Positions 8,689-21,940 of a stretch of DNA of 64,000 bases are shown in pieces; within the stretch, counting starts at the first letter, position 1; every line of letters starts with the position of its first letter. Origin of the DNA: Streptomyces sannanensis (lineage in GTDB: Bacteria; Actinomycetota; Actinomycetes; Streptomycetales; Streptomycetaceae). The stretch covers positions 3,224,001 to 3,288,000 of the forward strand of contig NZ_BAAAYL010000001.1 in the NCBI RefSeq assembly GCF_039536205.1, written 5' to 3'. Under the pieces are notes generated by a model. It saw nothing but the letters and a program-made list of their open reading frames with translations, was not told the origin of the DNA and searched no databases. The position numbers were made by a program, and so were the translations under genes.

Positions 8689-9399
8689 CCGCAGCGCCAG
8701 GCCGTCGAGGACGACTTCCAGGCCGTAGGCGAACTTGGCTTCGCGGGCCTGGGCGGGGTCGATGGCCGCGGCGACGTCGGCGTAGGAGTCGGCGAGGTGC
8801 TCGTGGCCGGCCGCGGCCCGTCGGGCGGCCGGCATAAGGCGGGCGATGAAGTCGGCCTCGGTCTCGCCGGAGCGGGCGATCGTGGTGAGCCAGGCCGCCT
8901 CCGTGGTGCTCATTCCGATGGCGTAGGTCATGACGGTGTCGATCGCGCGGCTCGGTTCGGGGAAGCCGGCGGCCGTGAACAGGGCGGCCAGCCTCTCGGC
9001 GTAGGACATGAGGTTGGGGCCCAGGTAGGCGAGGCCCGCCTGGCCGAGGACCGAGGCCAGCCACGGGTGGCGCAGCGCCGTCGTGCGGAAGGAGCGGGCG
9101 GCCTCGGTGACGGCGGCGCGCCAGTCGGGGCTGTCGGCGGGAGGGACTGCGATCTCGGCCGCCACCTCGTCCACCGCGAGCTCCATCAGCTCATCCTTGG
9201 TCGCGACGTGCCGGTAGAGGGAGGTCGCGCCGGCGTTCAGGCGGGCGCCGAGCTTGCGCATGCTGAGCGCCTCGATGCCTTCGGCGTCGAGCATGGCGAT
9301 CGCCTCGCGGACGATCGCGGCCCGGCTGAGCGCGGGCTGGTCGGGCTCGCGCTGCTGCCGGGTCCACACGGACGGGATCGGTTTCGACTTGGCGGCCAT
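8677..9399 (-). CDS. TetR-family repressor of adjacent MFS pump
   Basis: This is a 240-residue regulator. The N-terminal helix-turn-helix lies at about residues 25-75 (ALSRAAIVREAIAMLDAEG, LGARLNAGATSLYRHVATKD), followed by an all-helical ligand-binding domain with the TetR_C region typical of tetracycline-type regulators. It is divergent from the MFS transporter, with a perfect 12+12 inverted repeat in the shared spacer. I infer that it represses both genes and is released by the pump's substrate. The ATG at 9399 is preceded by GAAGGAGCGCC, a strong ribosome-binding site. The effector is not predictable from sequence. Confidence 0.9.
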   Translation of the reverse strand: MAAKSKPIPSVWTRQQREPDQPALSRAAIVREAIAMLDAEGIEALSMRKLGARLNAGATSLYRHVATKDELMELAVDEVAAEIAVPPADSPDWRAAVTEAARSFRTTALRHPWLASVLGQAGLAYLGPNLMSYAERLAALFTAAGFPEPSRAIDTVMTYAIGMSTTEAAWLTTIARSGETEADFIARLMPAARRAAAGHEHLADSYADVAAAIDPAQAREAKFAYGLEVVLDGLALRLQH

Positions 9400-9452
9400 G
9401 GCGCTCCTTCAGTGCGTACGCCGTTCGCATCCAGCGTACAGGGATTGAGTAT

Positions 9453-9488
9453 TGCGCACACTGTTCCGCGATGCGTACAGTGTGCGCA
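9453..9488. promoter_or_regulatory. Perfect inverted-repeat operator for TetR
   Basis: TGCGCACACTGT (9453-9464) and ACAGTGTGCGCA (9477-9488) are exact reverse complements separated by 12 bases. They lie between the divergent tetR and MFS genes. Position, symmetry and lack of a T-run make an operator much more likely than a terminator. The right arm ends 37 bases before the MFS start codon. Confidence 0.8.
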
Positions 9489-9525
9489 TCGAAGGAACAG
9501 CGTGCGCAGGCCGAGAGGACGCCCT

Positions 9526-11025
9526 ATGGAAACCCGCAATCCACGTCGCTGGTGGATCCTCGTCGTGCTGTGCCTCAGCACGCTGGTCCTCGTGGTCGAC
9601 AACATGGCGCTGACCGTCGCGGTGCCCGCGATGACCGAGGACATCGGCGCGAGCGCCCAGGACACCCAGTGGATCCTCGACTCCTACATCCTGGTCTTCG
9701 CCGGGCTCCTGCTCACCTCCGGCAGCCTGGGTGACCGGTTCGGCCGCCGAAAGGTCATGATCATCGGTCTGCTGCTCTTCGGGGTGGCGTCACTGGCCGC
9801 GACCTTCTGCACCACCCCCGGCGAGGTAATCGCCGCACGCGTCGCGATGGGCGTCGGCGGAGCGCTGATCATGCCCTCTACGCTGTCGATCCTCATCACC
9901 GTCTTCGACGAGGAGGAGCGCCCCAAGGCGATGGCGACGTGGGGCTCGGTGTCGATGCTCGGCCTGGTCGGCAGTCCGGTACTCGGCGGCGTGCTGATCG
10001 ACCATTTCTCCTGGCACTCGATCTTCTTCATCAACGTCCCGGTCGTCGCACTGGCCGTCCTCGCGGGCCTCACCCTCATGCCCGAGTCGAAGGCACCGTG
10101 GCAGAAGCCCGACCCGCTCGGCGCGGTGCTGTCCGCGGCCGGCATGACCGCCCTGGTCTGGTGGATCATCGAGCTCCCGCAGCACGGCGCCTTCGGCGGC
10201 CGGTCGACGATCACCCTGGCCGTCGCGGTCGTCGCCCTCGCCGGGTTCGTGATCTGGCAGAACATCACCTCCGCGCCGATGGTGCCGATGGTGCTCTTCA
10301 AGCACCGCAACTTCAGCGGCGGCTCGCTCTCGCTGGCCCTCGTGCAGATCGGCAACGGCGGCCTGATGCTGGTGCTCACCCAGTACCTGCAGTTCGTGCT
10401 CGGCTACTCGCCGATCAAGGCGGGCCTGGCGTTCGTGCCCCTGGCCATCGCCGCGCTCATCGGCAACGGCGCGGGCGCCAAGCTCGCCGCGAAGATCGGC
10501 AACCGCTGCCTGATCCTGGCCGGCATGGTCGTGATGGCCTCCTCCTTCGCGCTGCTGACCACCGTCTCCGCCGACTCGGGCTTCACCGTCCCGGCGGTCG
10601 CCCTCGGCCTGCTCGGCCTCGGCGCCGGCCTCGCGATGCCGGCCGCGGTCGGCGCGCTGATGGGCACCATCCCGGCGGACAAGGCGGGCGTCGGCTCGGC
10701 CCTGAACGACACCATCCAGCAGGCCGGCACCGCGCTCGGCATCGCGATCCTCGGCTCGCTCCTGTCGAGCGGCTTCGCCGGCGAGATGCCCGCCGACGCG
10801 CCCGAGCAGGCGAAGCAGTCGATCGCCGGGGCGCTGGCCGTCGCCCAGGGCGACACCGGCCTGGTCCAGGCCGCCCGGGAGGCCTTCACCACCTCGATGT
10901 CGACCACCTTCACCATCAGCGCGATCGGCGTCCTCGCCGCCGCACTCCTGGCCACCCTGATCATGCGCGACACCAAGCCCGAGCCCGCCGCGGCCCCGGC
11001 GGAGAAGGCCGAACTCGCCGCCTGA
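9526..11025 (+). CDS. MFS drug:H+ antiporter, DHA2 (14-TM, EmrB/QacA) family
   Basis: The 499-residue protein has about 14 hydrophobic segments. It begins RRWWILVVLCLSTLVLVVDN, with the DHA2 motif D1 near VDNMALTVAVPAM, motif A as GSLGDRFGRRKVM, and motif C-like glycines at LGLVGSPVLGGVL. DHA2 exporters couple proton influx to efflux of toxic hydrophobic or cationic compounds across the inner membrane. The ATG at 9526 follows GAGAGGAC. The gene is the evident target of the divergent TetR repressor and is followed by a strong hairpin. The substrate cannot be assigned. Confidence 0.92.
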   Translation: METRNPRRWWILVVLCLSTLVLVVDNMALTVAVPAMTEDIGASAQDTQWILDSYILVFAGLLLTSGSLGDRFGRRKVMIIGLLLFGVASLAATFCTTPGEVIAARVAMGVGGALIMPSTLSILITVFDEEERPKAMATWGSVSMLGLVGSPVLGGVLIDHFSWHSIFFINVPVVALAVLAGLTLMPESKAPWQKPDPLGAVLSAAGMTALVWWIIELPQHGAFGGRSTITLAVAVVALAGFVIWQNITSAPMVPMVLFKHRNFSGGSLSLALVQIGNGGLMLVLTQYLQFVLGYSPIKAGLAFVPLAIAALIGNGAGAKLAAKIGNRCLILAGMVVMASSFALLTTVSADSGFTVPAVALGLLGLGAGLAMPAAVGALMGTIPADKAGVGSALNDTIQQAGTALGIAILGSLLSSGFAGEMPADAPEQAKQSIAGALAVAQGDTGLVQAAREAFTTSMSTTFTISAIGVLAAALLATLIMRDTKPEPAAAPAEKAELAA

Positions 11026-11031
11026 CCTCGC

Positions 11032-11079
11032 AAGGGAAGAAGGCCGGTGCCCTCCCTGGGACACCGGCCTTCTTCCCTT
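11032..11079. terminator. Bidirectional terminator hairpin (18-bp perfect stem)
   Basis: AAGGGAAGAAGGCCGGTG and its exact complement CACCGGCCTTCTTCCCTT enclose a 12-base loop. The hairpin lies between convergent genes (MFS on plus, acetyltransferase on minus) and would end both transcripts. Confidence 0.85.
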
Positions 11080-11130
11080 GCTGGTGCGCTGCGGCCGGCA
11101 GTGGCCCGGCGCGCCCCGAAAACCAGCCGG

Positions 11131-11700
11131 TCAGCCGTCCGTGGCGGGCCGCACGATCACCATCTCGAGCTCCTTCGCGGACGGGTCGCCCGGCATCGGC
11201 GCGGCCTCCCCGCTCTCCATGAAACCGAACTTGCGGTAGAAGGCCCGGGCACGCGCGTTGTCCTCGTGGACGAACAGCCGCACCCGCGTCAGCCGCGGCT
11301 CCTCCAGCGACCAGGCCCAGTCCAGGGCGGCCCGGAACAGCCGTCGGGTCAGCCCGGTGCCGCGGTGCTCGGGACGTACGAAGACAGCAACCAGATGCCC
11401 CTGGTCCGCCGCGATCCGCCCGCCGAAGACGTCATCGGCGCCCGCCTTCTCGACCAGCACCACCACCGTGCCGGCCCACTCCCCGTCCGGCCCCTCGGCC
11501 ACGAACTGCCGGTCGGCCCCCGCGCCCTCCATGGACCCGCCGAGGGTCCGCTCCTGCCAGAAGGAATCGGGCCGGACGGATGCCTTCTCGTAGGTGTCCA
11601 GGAAGGCAAGGTGCGCCACCGGATCGGCCAGCGCGGCCAGCCGCAGCTCCTTGACCTTCCGCCACTCGTCGGGGCGGACGGGCCGTATCACGTGATCCAT
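11131..11700 (-). CDS. GNAT-family N-acetyltransferase
   Basis: The 189-residue protein is a single GNAT domain. It starts with the beta1/alpha1 segment HVIRPVRPDEWRKVKELRLAAL, has the acetyl-CoA pyrophosphate-binding loop in VRPEHRGTGLTRRLF (Q/RxxGxG/A pattern as RGTGL), and ends with the conserved ARAFYRKFGF helix-strand. GNAT enzymes transfer acetyl groups from acetyl-CoA to amines on small molecules or proteins; the acceptor is not predictable. The ATG at 11700 is preferred to an upstream in-frame start because the domain begins there directly. It stands alone, flanked by terminators. Confidence 0.85.
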   Translation of the reverse strand: MDHVIRPVRPDEWRKVKELRLAALADPVAHLAFLDTYEKASVRPDSFWQERTLGGSMEGAGADRQFVAEGPDGEWAGTVVVLVEKAGADDVFGGRIAADQGHLVAVFVRPEHRGTGLTRRLFRAALDWAWSLEEPRLTRVRLFVHEDNARARAFYRKFGFMESGEAAPMPGDPSAKELEMVIVRPATDG

Positions 11701-11767
11701 ACGCCGATCCTCGTCACAACTGAGACCGACCACTCGGACCGGTGGGGCGAGTCTGCGCTGCCAACGC

Positions 11768-11809
11768 GGTCGGAGGCCCTGCCGGACCTCGCCGACAGGG
11801 CCTCCGACC
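11768..11809 (-). terminator. Hairpin terminator downstream of the ABM-like gene
   Basis: GGTCGGAGGCCCTG (11768-11781) pairs with CAGGGCCTCCGACC (11796-11809), a perfect 14-bp stem just past the stop codon of the minus-strand ABM-like gene. Confidence 0.7.
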
Positions 11810-11825
11810 GGGAGTCCGGGGACTG

Positions 11826-12110
11826 CTACGCGGAAGCGACAACCTGGCCGGCCATGACCTGTGGAGGGTTGGGGAACAGTGATGTGAGGTTGTCCCGCAC
11901 GAAGTCCGCCGCCTTCTTGCTCGATTCCTCGGCTCCGGCCTGGTTTTGGAAGACGCTGGTCGAGACCATCACCCCGCTCCCGGCGTCGACCCAGTAGTAG
12001 GCCACGAAGCCGGAGACCTGGCGGACGAGCGGCACGAATCCCTCGTTCACTCGTCGTCCCGCCTCGGCCGGATCGGTCACCCCTTCATACCGCCGAACGG
12101 CTGCGTACAT
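11826..12110 (-). CDS. Small ABM-like (dimeric alpha/beta barrel) protein
   Basis: The 94-residue protein starts MYAAVRRYEGVTDPAEAGRR and contains VSGFVAYYWVDAGSGVMVS followed by SVFQNQAGAEESSKKAADFV. This is the strand-helix-strand layout of the antibiotic biosynthesis monooxygenase (ABM)/stress-responsive dimeric barrel superfamily, often found as small cytoplasmic proteins of unknown role. The ATG at 12110 has GAGGAG at good spacing; a longer upstream reading has none. It lies just downstream of the rrn terminator with its own hairpin after it. No catalytic residues can be named. Confidence 0.75.
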   Translation of the reverse strand: MYAAVRRYEGVTDPAEAGRRVNEGFVPLVRQVSGFVAYYWVDAGSGVMVSTSVFQNQAGAEESSKKAADFVRDNLTSLFPNPPQVMAGQVVASA

Positions 12111-12260
12111 GGCTGATCTCCTCACGGATCTCGGGGTCATTCTGTGGAGACGCTGTACCCCTGCAATGCGCGCTCCGCTCTCGGAACGTCCAGCAATCAC
12201 CGGAAGGGCCTCAATCAGTGATCCGAACGGCGGCTTCTGCACCCGGTCCTGAACGCAGAA

Positions 12261-12288
12261 AAGCCCCGGACCATATGGTCCGGGGCTT
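12261..12288 (-). terminator. rrn operon terminator
   Basis: AAGCCCCGGACCAT and ATGGTCCGGGGCTT form a perfect 14-bp inverted repeat 12 bases past the 5S gene. Read on the minus strand the stem is followed by TTTTCTG, the typical Rho-independent arrangement. Confidence 0.9.
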
Positions 12289-12300
12289 CCCTGGAATAAT

Positions 12301-12420
12301 TGTTCGGCGGCGTCCTACTCTCCCACAGGGTCCCCCCTGCAGTACCATCGGCGCTGAAAGGCTTAGCTTCCGGGTTCGGAATGTAACCGGGCGTTTCCCT
12401 AACGCTATGACCACCGAAAC
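12301..12420 (-). rRNA. rrf: 5S ribosomal RNA
   Basis: Read on the minus strand it begins GTTTCGGTGGTCATAGCG, contains TTCCGAACCCGGAAGCTAAG, and ends GTAGGACGCCGCCGAACA. This matches Streptomyces 5S rRNA at about 120 bases, with complementary ends. It is the last gene of a 16S-23S-5S operon, about 70 bases past the 23S gene. Confidence 0.95.
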
Positions 12421-12490
12421 ACTATGAAGTTGAACTCCAGCCGACAAGGCGAGTTCGTTACTTCAGAACAAACACAGTGGACGCGAGCAA

Positions 12491-17415
<4,925 letters not shown>

Positions 17416-18023
17416 GTTTTCCCGTAATCGGGAGTGACACTCGCGTTGAGCGGAACAGTCGGAGGAATGATCCGACCGTTCACAGCGTCCTCGCTGTGTT
17501 TTCGCCTACCCACCACAAGGGCAAGTAGGACTTTTCAAAGGAACCTCGTCTCAAGAGAGACGGGGTATCAACTAATCTGGCGTTGATTTTTGGCACGCTG
17601 TTGAGTTCTCAAGGAACGGACGCTTCCTTTGTACTCACCCGCAGCGACATTCTCTGGGGCTTTCCTCCGGGCGCTTCCCTTCGGTGTTTCCAGCTTAGCA
17701 GATCCGATTTCCGTTTCCGCCACCCGCTGGAGCGGGCTGCCGTGAAGTTCTCCGCTTTCGCGTTTCCCTTTCCGGCGGTTCCGACTCTATCAGATCCTTT
17801 CGGCGTCTGATTCCCAGTCAGAGGGGTTTGTCTTCCCGGCTTTCGGGCCGTTCCGACGTCCAAACTCTAGCTGATTTTCTCGGCAACCCATAATCGGGTG
17901 TTTCGAAATGAATTCGGGCAAGCCGAAATCATCCCGGCCGGGAGATCGTGCAGAGGTTGGTTGCCGCATATCTGCGGCGGACGGCTGCCGCAGAACCGTT
18001 CCGGCTCCGTGACAACTCGGAGA
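17416..18023 (-). promoter_or_regulatory. rrn leader with processing/antitermination signals and weaker promoter-like elements
   Basis: No protein gene is present. Read on the minus strand the leader holds GAACTCAACAGCGTGCC followed by AAAAATCAACGCC and GTTGATACC. I recognise this block as typical of actinobacterial rrn leaders, where it serves RNase III processing and antitermination. Three further -10-like hexamers on the minus strand (TAGAGT at 17864-17869 and 17784-17789, TAAGCT at 17692-17697) could be additional rrn promoters, as S. coelicolor rrn operons have several. Their -35 elements are not convincing. Confidence 0.6.
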
Positions 18024-18052
18024 ACTTTACGGATCGGCCAGGGGGCTGTCAA
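18024..18052 (-). promoter_or_regulatory. Consensus sigma-70-type promoter for the rrn operon
   Basis: On the minus strand TTGACA (18052-18047) is followed by a 17-base spacer and TAAAGT (18029-18024). This is close to consensus for the vegetative sigma factor HrdB. It lies about 610 bases upstream of the 16S gene, consistent with the most upstream rrn promoter in Streptomyces. Confidence 0.85.
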
Positions 18053-18082
18053 CCCCCGGCCGTCACCCCGTCAGCGCCCCTG

Positions 18083-18664
18083 TCAGTCCAGGTCGGTGAG
18101 GCGGCCGCCGGCGTCCGGCTGGGCCTCTTCCACGCGGCGCAGCAAGCGAATCAGGCTGTCGCCCAGCGCACCCCGCTCGTCACTCGACAGGTCCTGGAGC
18201 AGGCTGCCCTCGAAGTCCACGGCCATACGCATCGCCTCGAGCCACTTCGTACGACCCTCGTCCGTCAGCTCGACGATCACGCGCACCCGGTTGCTCTCGT
18301 CGCGGTCGCGCGTGACCAGGCCCTCGCCCGCCATCCGGTCGATGCGGTGGGTCATGGCGGCCGGGGTGAGACCGAGCCGCTTGGCGAGTTCGCCGGGGCC
18401 CATCCGGTACGGGGCGCCGGAGAGGACCAGCGACTTCAGCACCTCCCATTCGGCGTTGCTGATGCCGAGCGTGGCGAGCTGACGGCCGTACGCCACGTTC
18501 ATGCGCCGGTGGAGCCGGCTCAGGGCCGACATGACGACCTCGACCTGGGGGTCGAGGTCGCGGAACTCGCGCTGATAGGCGGCGATCTGCTCGTCGAGGC
18601 TCGGCTCCTGCGGCCCGGTGGGCTCGGGGGTCTCTGGCATGCGCCCGAGTATCGCATGAAGCAC
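18083..18664 (-). CDS. MarR-family regulator
   Basis: The 193-residue protein has a winged helix: LGISNAEWEVLKSLVLSG, the recognition helix LAKRLGLTPAAMTHRIDRM, and the wing with TRDRDESNRVRVIVELTDEG. An acidic, proline-rich N-terminal extension (about 40 residues) precedes it. MarR proteins repress divergent efflux genes and respond to phenolic or other ligands. Here the divergent neighbour is an MFS transporter, and an imperfect inverted repeat lies in the spacer. The ATG at 18664 is the longest sensible start; a later methionine within the extension is possible. Confidence 0.88.
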   Translation of the reverse strand: MLHAILGRMPETPEPTGPQEPSLDEQIAAYQREFRDLDPQVEVVMSALSRLHRRMNVAYGRQLATLGISNAEWEVLKSLVLSGAPYRMGPGELAKRLGLTPAAMTHRIDRMAGEGLVTRDRDESNRVRVIVELTDEGRTKWLEAMRMAVDFEGSLLQDLSSDERGALGDSLIRLLRRVEEAQPDAGGRLTDLD

Positions 18665-18711
18665 GTTGCCGTCTAAGTCCTTCGGTATGTACAGTTAAGC
18701 ATCGAACTTTA

Positions 18712-18739
18712 GAGGTGAAGTCTTCGAGCTTCAGACCTC
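18712..18739. promoter_or_regulatory. Imperfect inverted repeat, candidate MarR operator
   Basis: GAGGTGAAG and CTTCAGACCTC form an imperfect dyad in the spacer between divergent marR and MFS genes. The outer GAGGT/ACCTC and inner GAAG/CTTC pairs match. It lies 17 bases before the MFS start codon, a position where a repressor would block transcription. Confidence 0.45.
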
Positions 18740-18755
18740 CACATCCTTAAGGCAG

Positions 18756-20042
18756 GTGAGTGTGACCAAGGTGATGGGCGCGGCGATGCGCCGGATCCAG
18801 GCAGGCAACGCGCTGAGCGCGTTCGGGCTCGGGTTCACCGTCCCGTATCTCTATGTGTATGTGGCTCAGGTGCGGGACCTGGGCGCGGGCACGGCCGGAG
18901 CCGTGCTCGCCGTCTTCGCCTTGGCCGCACTCGTCGCCCTCCCCTTCACCGGGCGGGCCATCGACCGGCGCGGGCCGCTGCCGGTTCTCGTGGGGGCCGC
19001 TCTGCTGGCGGCCGTGGGCGCCCTCGGCATGGGGTTCTCCGCGACGATCCCGACGGTCGTCCTGTCCGCGGCGGCGATCGGGGCGGGCACCGCGGTCATG
19101 CAGCCCGCGCTCGCCACGATGATCGTGTGGTGCTCCACCGTCGCGACCCGTACCCGTGCCTTCGCCATGCAGTTCTTCCTGCAGAATGTCGGTCTCGGTA
19201 TCGGCGGGCTGCTGGGCGGCCAGATCGTGGACGTGAGCCGGCCGGACAGCTTCACGCAGCTGTTCGTCGCCGAGGCGGCGATGTTCCTGGTGCTGGCGGC
19301 CGTCGCGACGACCGTACGGCTGCCGCATGCTCTGCGGGTCCAGGACGCCCGCCCCAAGGGTGAGAAGGGCGGCTGGCAGGTCCTGCTGCGGCACCGGGCG
19401 ATGGTGCAGCTGTGCGTGCTGGGCTTTGTACTGTTCTTCGCCTGCTACGGACAGTTCGAGTCCGGACTGCCGGCGTACGGCGTGGAGGCGGCCGGGATCT
19501 CACCGTCGACCCTGGGCCTCGCACTGGCCGCCAACACGGCGGTGATCGTGGTCGCGCAGTTCGTCGTGCTGAAGATGGTGGAGCGGCGCCGGCGGAGCCG
19601 TGCGATCGCGCTGGTCGGGCTGATCTGGACGGTCGCCTGGATCGCCGCCGGGTACGCGGGGCTGGGACACGGCAGCCAGGCGATGGCGACGGCGGCGTTC
19701 ATCTCGACGTACGCGCTGTTCGGGCTCGGCGAGGCGATGCTGGCGCCGACCGTCGCCCCGCTGGTGGCCGATCTGGCGCCGGAGTCGATGGTGGGGCAGT
19801 ACAACTCCGCCTTCGCGCTGGTCAAGCAGCTCGCGCTGGCCCTGGGCCCGGCCGTGGGCGGACCGATGGGCGCTTCACTGCACGCTCCGTACATCCTGAC
19901 GTTCATCGTCTTCTCGCTGGGCATCAGCGTGCTGGCGCTGCGGCTGGGCGGCAAGCTCACACCGGTGCAGGACCAGCCGGCGCTCGCGAGGACGCGAGTG
20001 GTGGCACAGCATCTTCCGGAGCCGGTGCCGGCCTCCCACTGA
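18756..20042 (+). CDS. MFS transporter (12-TM)
   Basis: The 428-residue protein has about 12 transmembrane segments and an MFS motif A (FTGRAIDRRGPLPVLVGAAL) between TM2 and TM3. The first segments read NALSAFGLGFTVPYLYVYVA and GAVLAVFALAALVALPFTG. It belongs to the general drug/sugar exporter superfamily; the substrate is unknown. Several close starts exist (GTG at 18756 and 18762, ATG at 18774) and the AAGG at 18749 does not decide among them. The divergent MarR gene is the likely regulator. Confidence 0.88.
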   Translation: MSVTKVMGAAMRRIQAGNALSAFGLGFTVPYLYVYVAQVRDLGAGTAGAVLAVFALAALVALPFTGRAIDRRGPLPVLVGAALLAAVGALGMGFSATIPTVVLSAAAIGAGTAVMQPALATMIVWCSTVATRTRAFAMQFFLQNVGLGIGGLLGGQIVDVSRPDSFTQLFVAEAAMFLVLAAVATTVRLPHALRVQDARPKGEKGGWQVLLRHRAMVQLCVLGFVLFFACYGQFESGLPAYGVEAAGISPSTLGLALAANTAVIVVAQFVVLKMVERRRRSRAIALVGLIWTVAWIAAGYAGLGHGSQAMATAAFISTYALFGLGEAMLAPTVAPLVADLAPESMVGQYNSAFALVKQLALALGPAVGGPMGASLHAPYILTFIVFSLGISVLALRLGGKLTPVQDQPALARTRVVAQHLPEPVPASH

Positions 20043-20071
20043 ACCGGGGGTCCGCCCCGAAGCCAGGGCAT

Positions 20072-20115
20072 CGAGCGCCGGACGCGGCCGGATTTCCGGC
20101 TCCGTCCGGCGCTCG
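20072..20115. terminator. Bidirectional hairpin between convergent MFS and SpoIIE-type genes
   Basis: CGAGCGCCGGACG (20072-20084) pairs perfectly with CGTCCGGCGCTCG (20103-20115), with a second GGCCGGA/CCGGC stem inside the loop. It sits between two convergent stop codons. Confidence 0.75.
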
Positions 20116-20124
20116 CGTGTACGG

Positions 20125-21783
20125 CTACCGGGGCAGCGCGAACTCGCACCAGACCGCCTTGCCGCCGCCCGGCGTGCGCCGTGAACCCCACGACGAGGCG
20201 ATCGTCGCGACGATCGAGATCCCGCGGCCCGTCTCGTCGGCCGGGTCGGCGCGGCGGCGGCGCGGCAGATGGTCGTCGCCGTCGGTCACCTCGATGATCA
20301 GCCGCCGGTCGGTGCGGCGCAGCCGCAGCCGCATCGGCGGCGTGCCGTGCTGGAGGGAGTTGGCGACGAGTTCGCTGGCCGCCAGCACGCCCAGGTCGCA
20401 CAGTTCGACCGGGAAGCGCCAGCTCGCCAGCACTCCGGAGGCGAAGGCGCGGGCGCGCGGGGCGGCCTCGACACCGCCGAGCAGGTCGAGGGCGGCGTTG
20501 TGGAAGAGCTCGGCGTCCTGGCCCGTACGGGAAGGGTGCTGGACGACGAGGACGGCGACGTCGTCGTCGTGTCCCGCGGTCACGCCCAGGGAGCGGAGCA
20601 GGCGGTCGCAGAACACCTGCGGCGTCCCGGCGGCTCCGGCGAGCGCCGCTTCCAGGGCGGCGACGCCCTCGTCGATGTCCTCGCCACGACGCTCGACCAG
20701 TCCGTCGGTGTAGAGGACGGCGGTGGCGCCGGGGGGCAGCGGAATGGAGCTCGAGGCGTGCAGCCAGCCGCCGGTGCCGAGCGGGGGTCCGGTCGGTTCG
20801 GCGGCACGGTGGACCGTACCGTCCTCGAGGCGTACGAGCATGGGGAGGTGGCCGGCCGACGCGTACACCAGGCGGCCCTCGTTGGGGTCGTGGACCGCGT
20901 AGACGCAGGTGGCGATCTGACTGGGGTCGATCTCGGCGGCCAGGCCGTCGAGGAGCTGCAGCACTTCGTGCGGCGGCAGGTCCAGGCGGGCGTAGGCGCG
21001 CACGGCGGTGCGGAGCTGGCCCATGACGGCCGCGGCGCGTACTCCGCGGCCCATGACGTCGCCGATGACGAGGGCGGTGCGGCCGGCGCCGAGGGTGATG
21101 ACGTCGTACCAGTCGCCGCCGACCGCGGCGTCCGTGCCGCCCGGCTGGTAGGTGGCGGCGATCCGCAGGTCGTCGGGCTGCTCCAGCTCCTGGGGGAGCA
21201 GGGAGCGCTGGAGGGTGACGGCGGTCTCGCGGTGCCGGCGTTCGCTGGCGCGCAGGCGTTCGGCGGCCTCGGCGTGGCCGGTGACATCGGCGGCGAAGAC
21301 GAGGACGCCGCCGCCTTCTCCCTCCCCGAGGGAACCGCCGGTGGGCAGCGTGACGGGCATGCAGGTGACGGTGTACGAGCCACCGCCGGGCACCCGGCGG
21401 GACTTGACGGTCCGTGGCCTGCCGCTGCGCAGCACCTGGTCCATGAGCGGGAGCAGACCGAGTCCGGTCAGCTCGGGCAGGGCATCCGCGGCCGGCGCTC
21501 CGACCGGGCGGGGGCCGAAGACCGCGGTGTACGCGTCGTTGACGTACGCGACGCGGTGCTCCGGGCCGTACACCAGGGCGACCAGGGCGGGGAGGCTGCC
21601 GAGGATCTCCCGCACGGAGAGGTCCTCCAGCGCGGGGGCGTCGGGGTGCTCGCGGGCATGGGGTCCGGGCTGGGACTGTTGCTCGTACCCACCGCGGGCC
21701 GCGGGCACGGAACCGCGACCGGTCCGCGCCGCGGCGCGGCGCTGCGTACCGGGGAGTCGGGCGCTCCAGCGCGTGAAGTTCAC
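20125..21783 (-). CDS. SpoIIE-type PP2C phosphatase with PAS and anti-sigma-like kinase domains
   Basis: The 552-residue protein has three parts. A PAS domain (about residues 60-180) contains LVYGPEHRVAYVNDAYTAVF. A PP2C/SpoIIE phosphatase (about 200-410) has the metal-binding motifs VGGDWYDVITL, VIGDVMGRGVRAA and VLYTDGLVE. A C-terminal GHKL anti-sigma-factor-like domain (about 425-552) contains ASELVANSLQHG and GRGISIVATIASSWG. Such proteins control partner-switching networks by dephosphorylating anti-anti-sigma factors and phosphorylating them or binding sigma factors. I chose the GTG at 21783 (NFTRWSARLPGTQRR) because the longer reading overlaps NDH-2 and is of random composition. The order matches my memory of S. 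coelicolor SCO4120. Confidence 0.88.
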   Translation of the reverse strand: MNFTRWSARLPGTQRRAAARTGRGSVPAARGGYEQQSQPGPHAREHPDAPALEDLSVREILGSLPALVALVYGPEHRVAYVNDAYTAVFGPRPVGAPAADALPELTGLGLLPLMDQVLRSGRPRTVKSRRVPGGGSYTVTCMPVTLPTGGSLGEGEGGGVLVFAADVTGHAEAAERLRASERRHRETAVTLQRSLLPQELEQPDDLRIAATYQPGGTDAAVGGDWYDVITLGAGRTALVIGDVMGRGVRAAAVMGQLRTAVRAYARLDLPPHEVLQLLDGLAAEIDPSQIATCVYAVHDPNEGRLVYASAGHLPMLVRLEDGTVHRAAEPTGPPLGTGGWLHASSSIPLPPGATAVLYTDGLVERRGEDIDEGVAALEAALAGAAGTPQVFCDRLLRSLGVTAGHDDDVAVLVVQHPSRTGQDAELFHNAALDLLGGVEAAPRARAFASGVLASWRFPVELCDLGVLAASELVANSLQHGTPPMRLRLRRTDRRLIIEVTDGDDHLPRRRRADPADETGRGISIVATIASSWGSRRTPGGGKAVWCEFALPR

Positions 21784-21940
21784 GGAAGATCTGGCCTCGT
21801 GTGTTGTCGCTCTGTGGTCGTCGCGGGTCGGCTGGTCGGAAGACGGCCACCGGTCACTCTGTGCAGGTGTGAGCCCACCTATGGTCACACGTCCAGTGTG
21901 GCCGACGGCACTGACATCGGCCGGTCGGCCTCGGTGCCGG

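Noticed and set aside
19445..21850. 801-codon minus-strand frame
   Set aside because: It overlaps the MFS gene in antisense and the SpoIIE-type gene in another frame. It has Arg/Pro-rich low-complexity composition and no ribosome-binding site.
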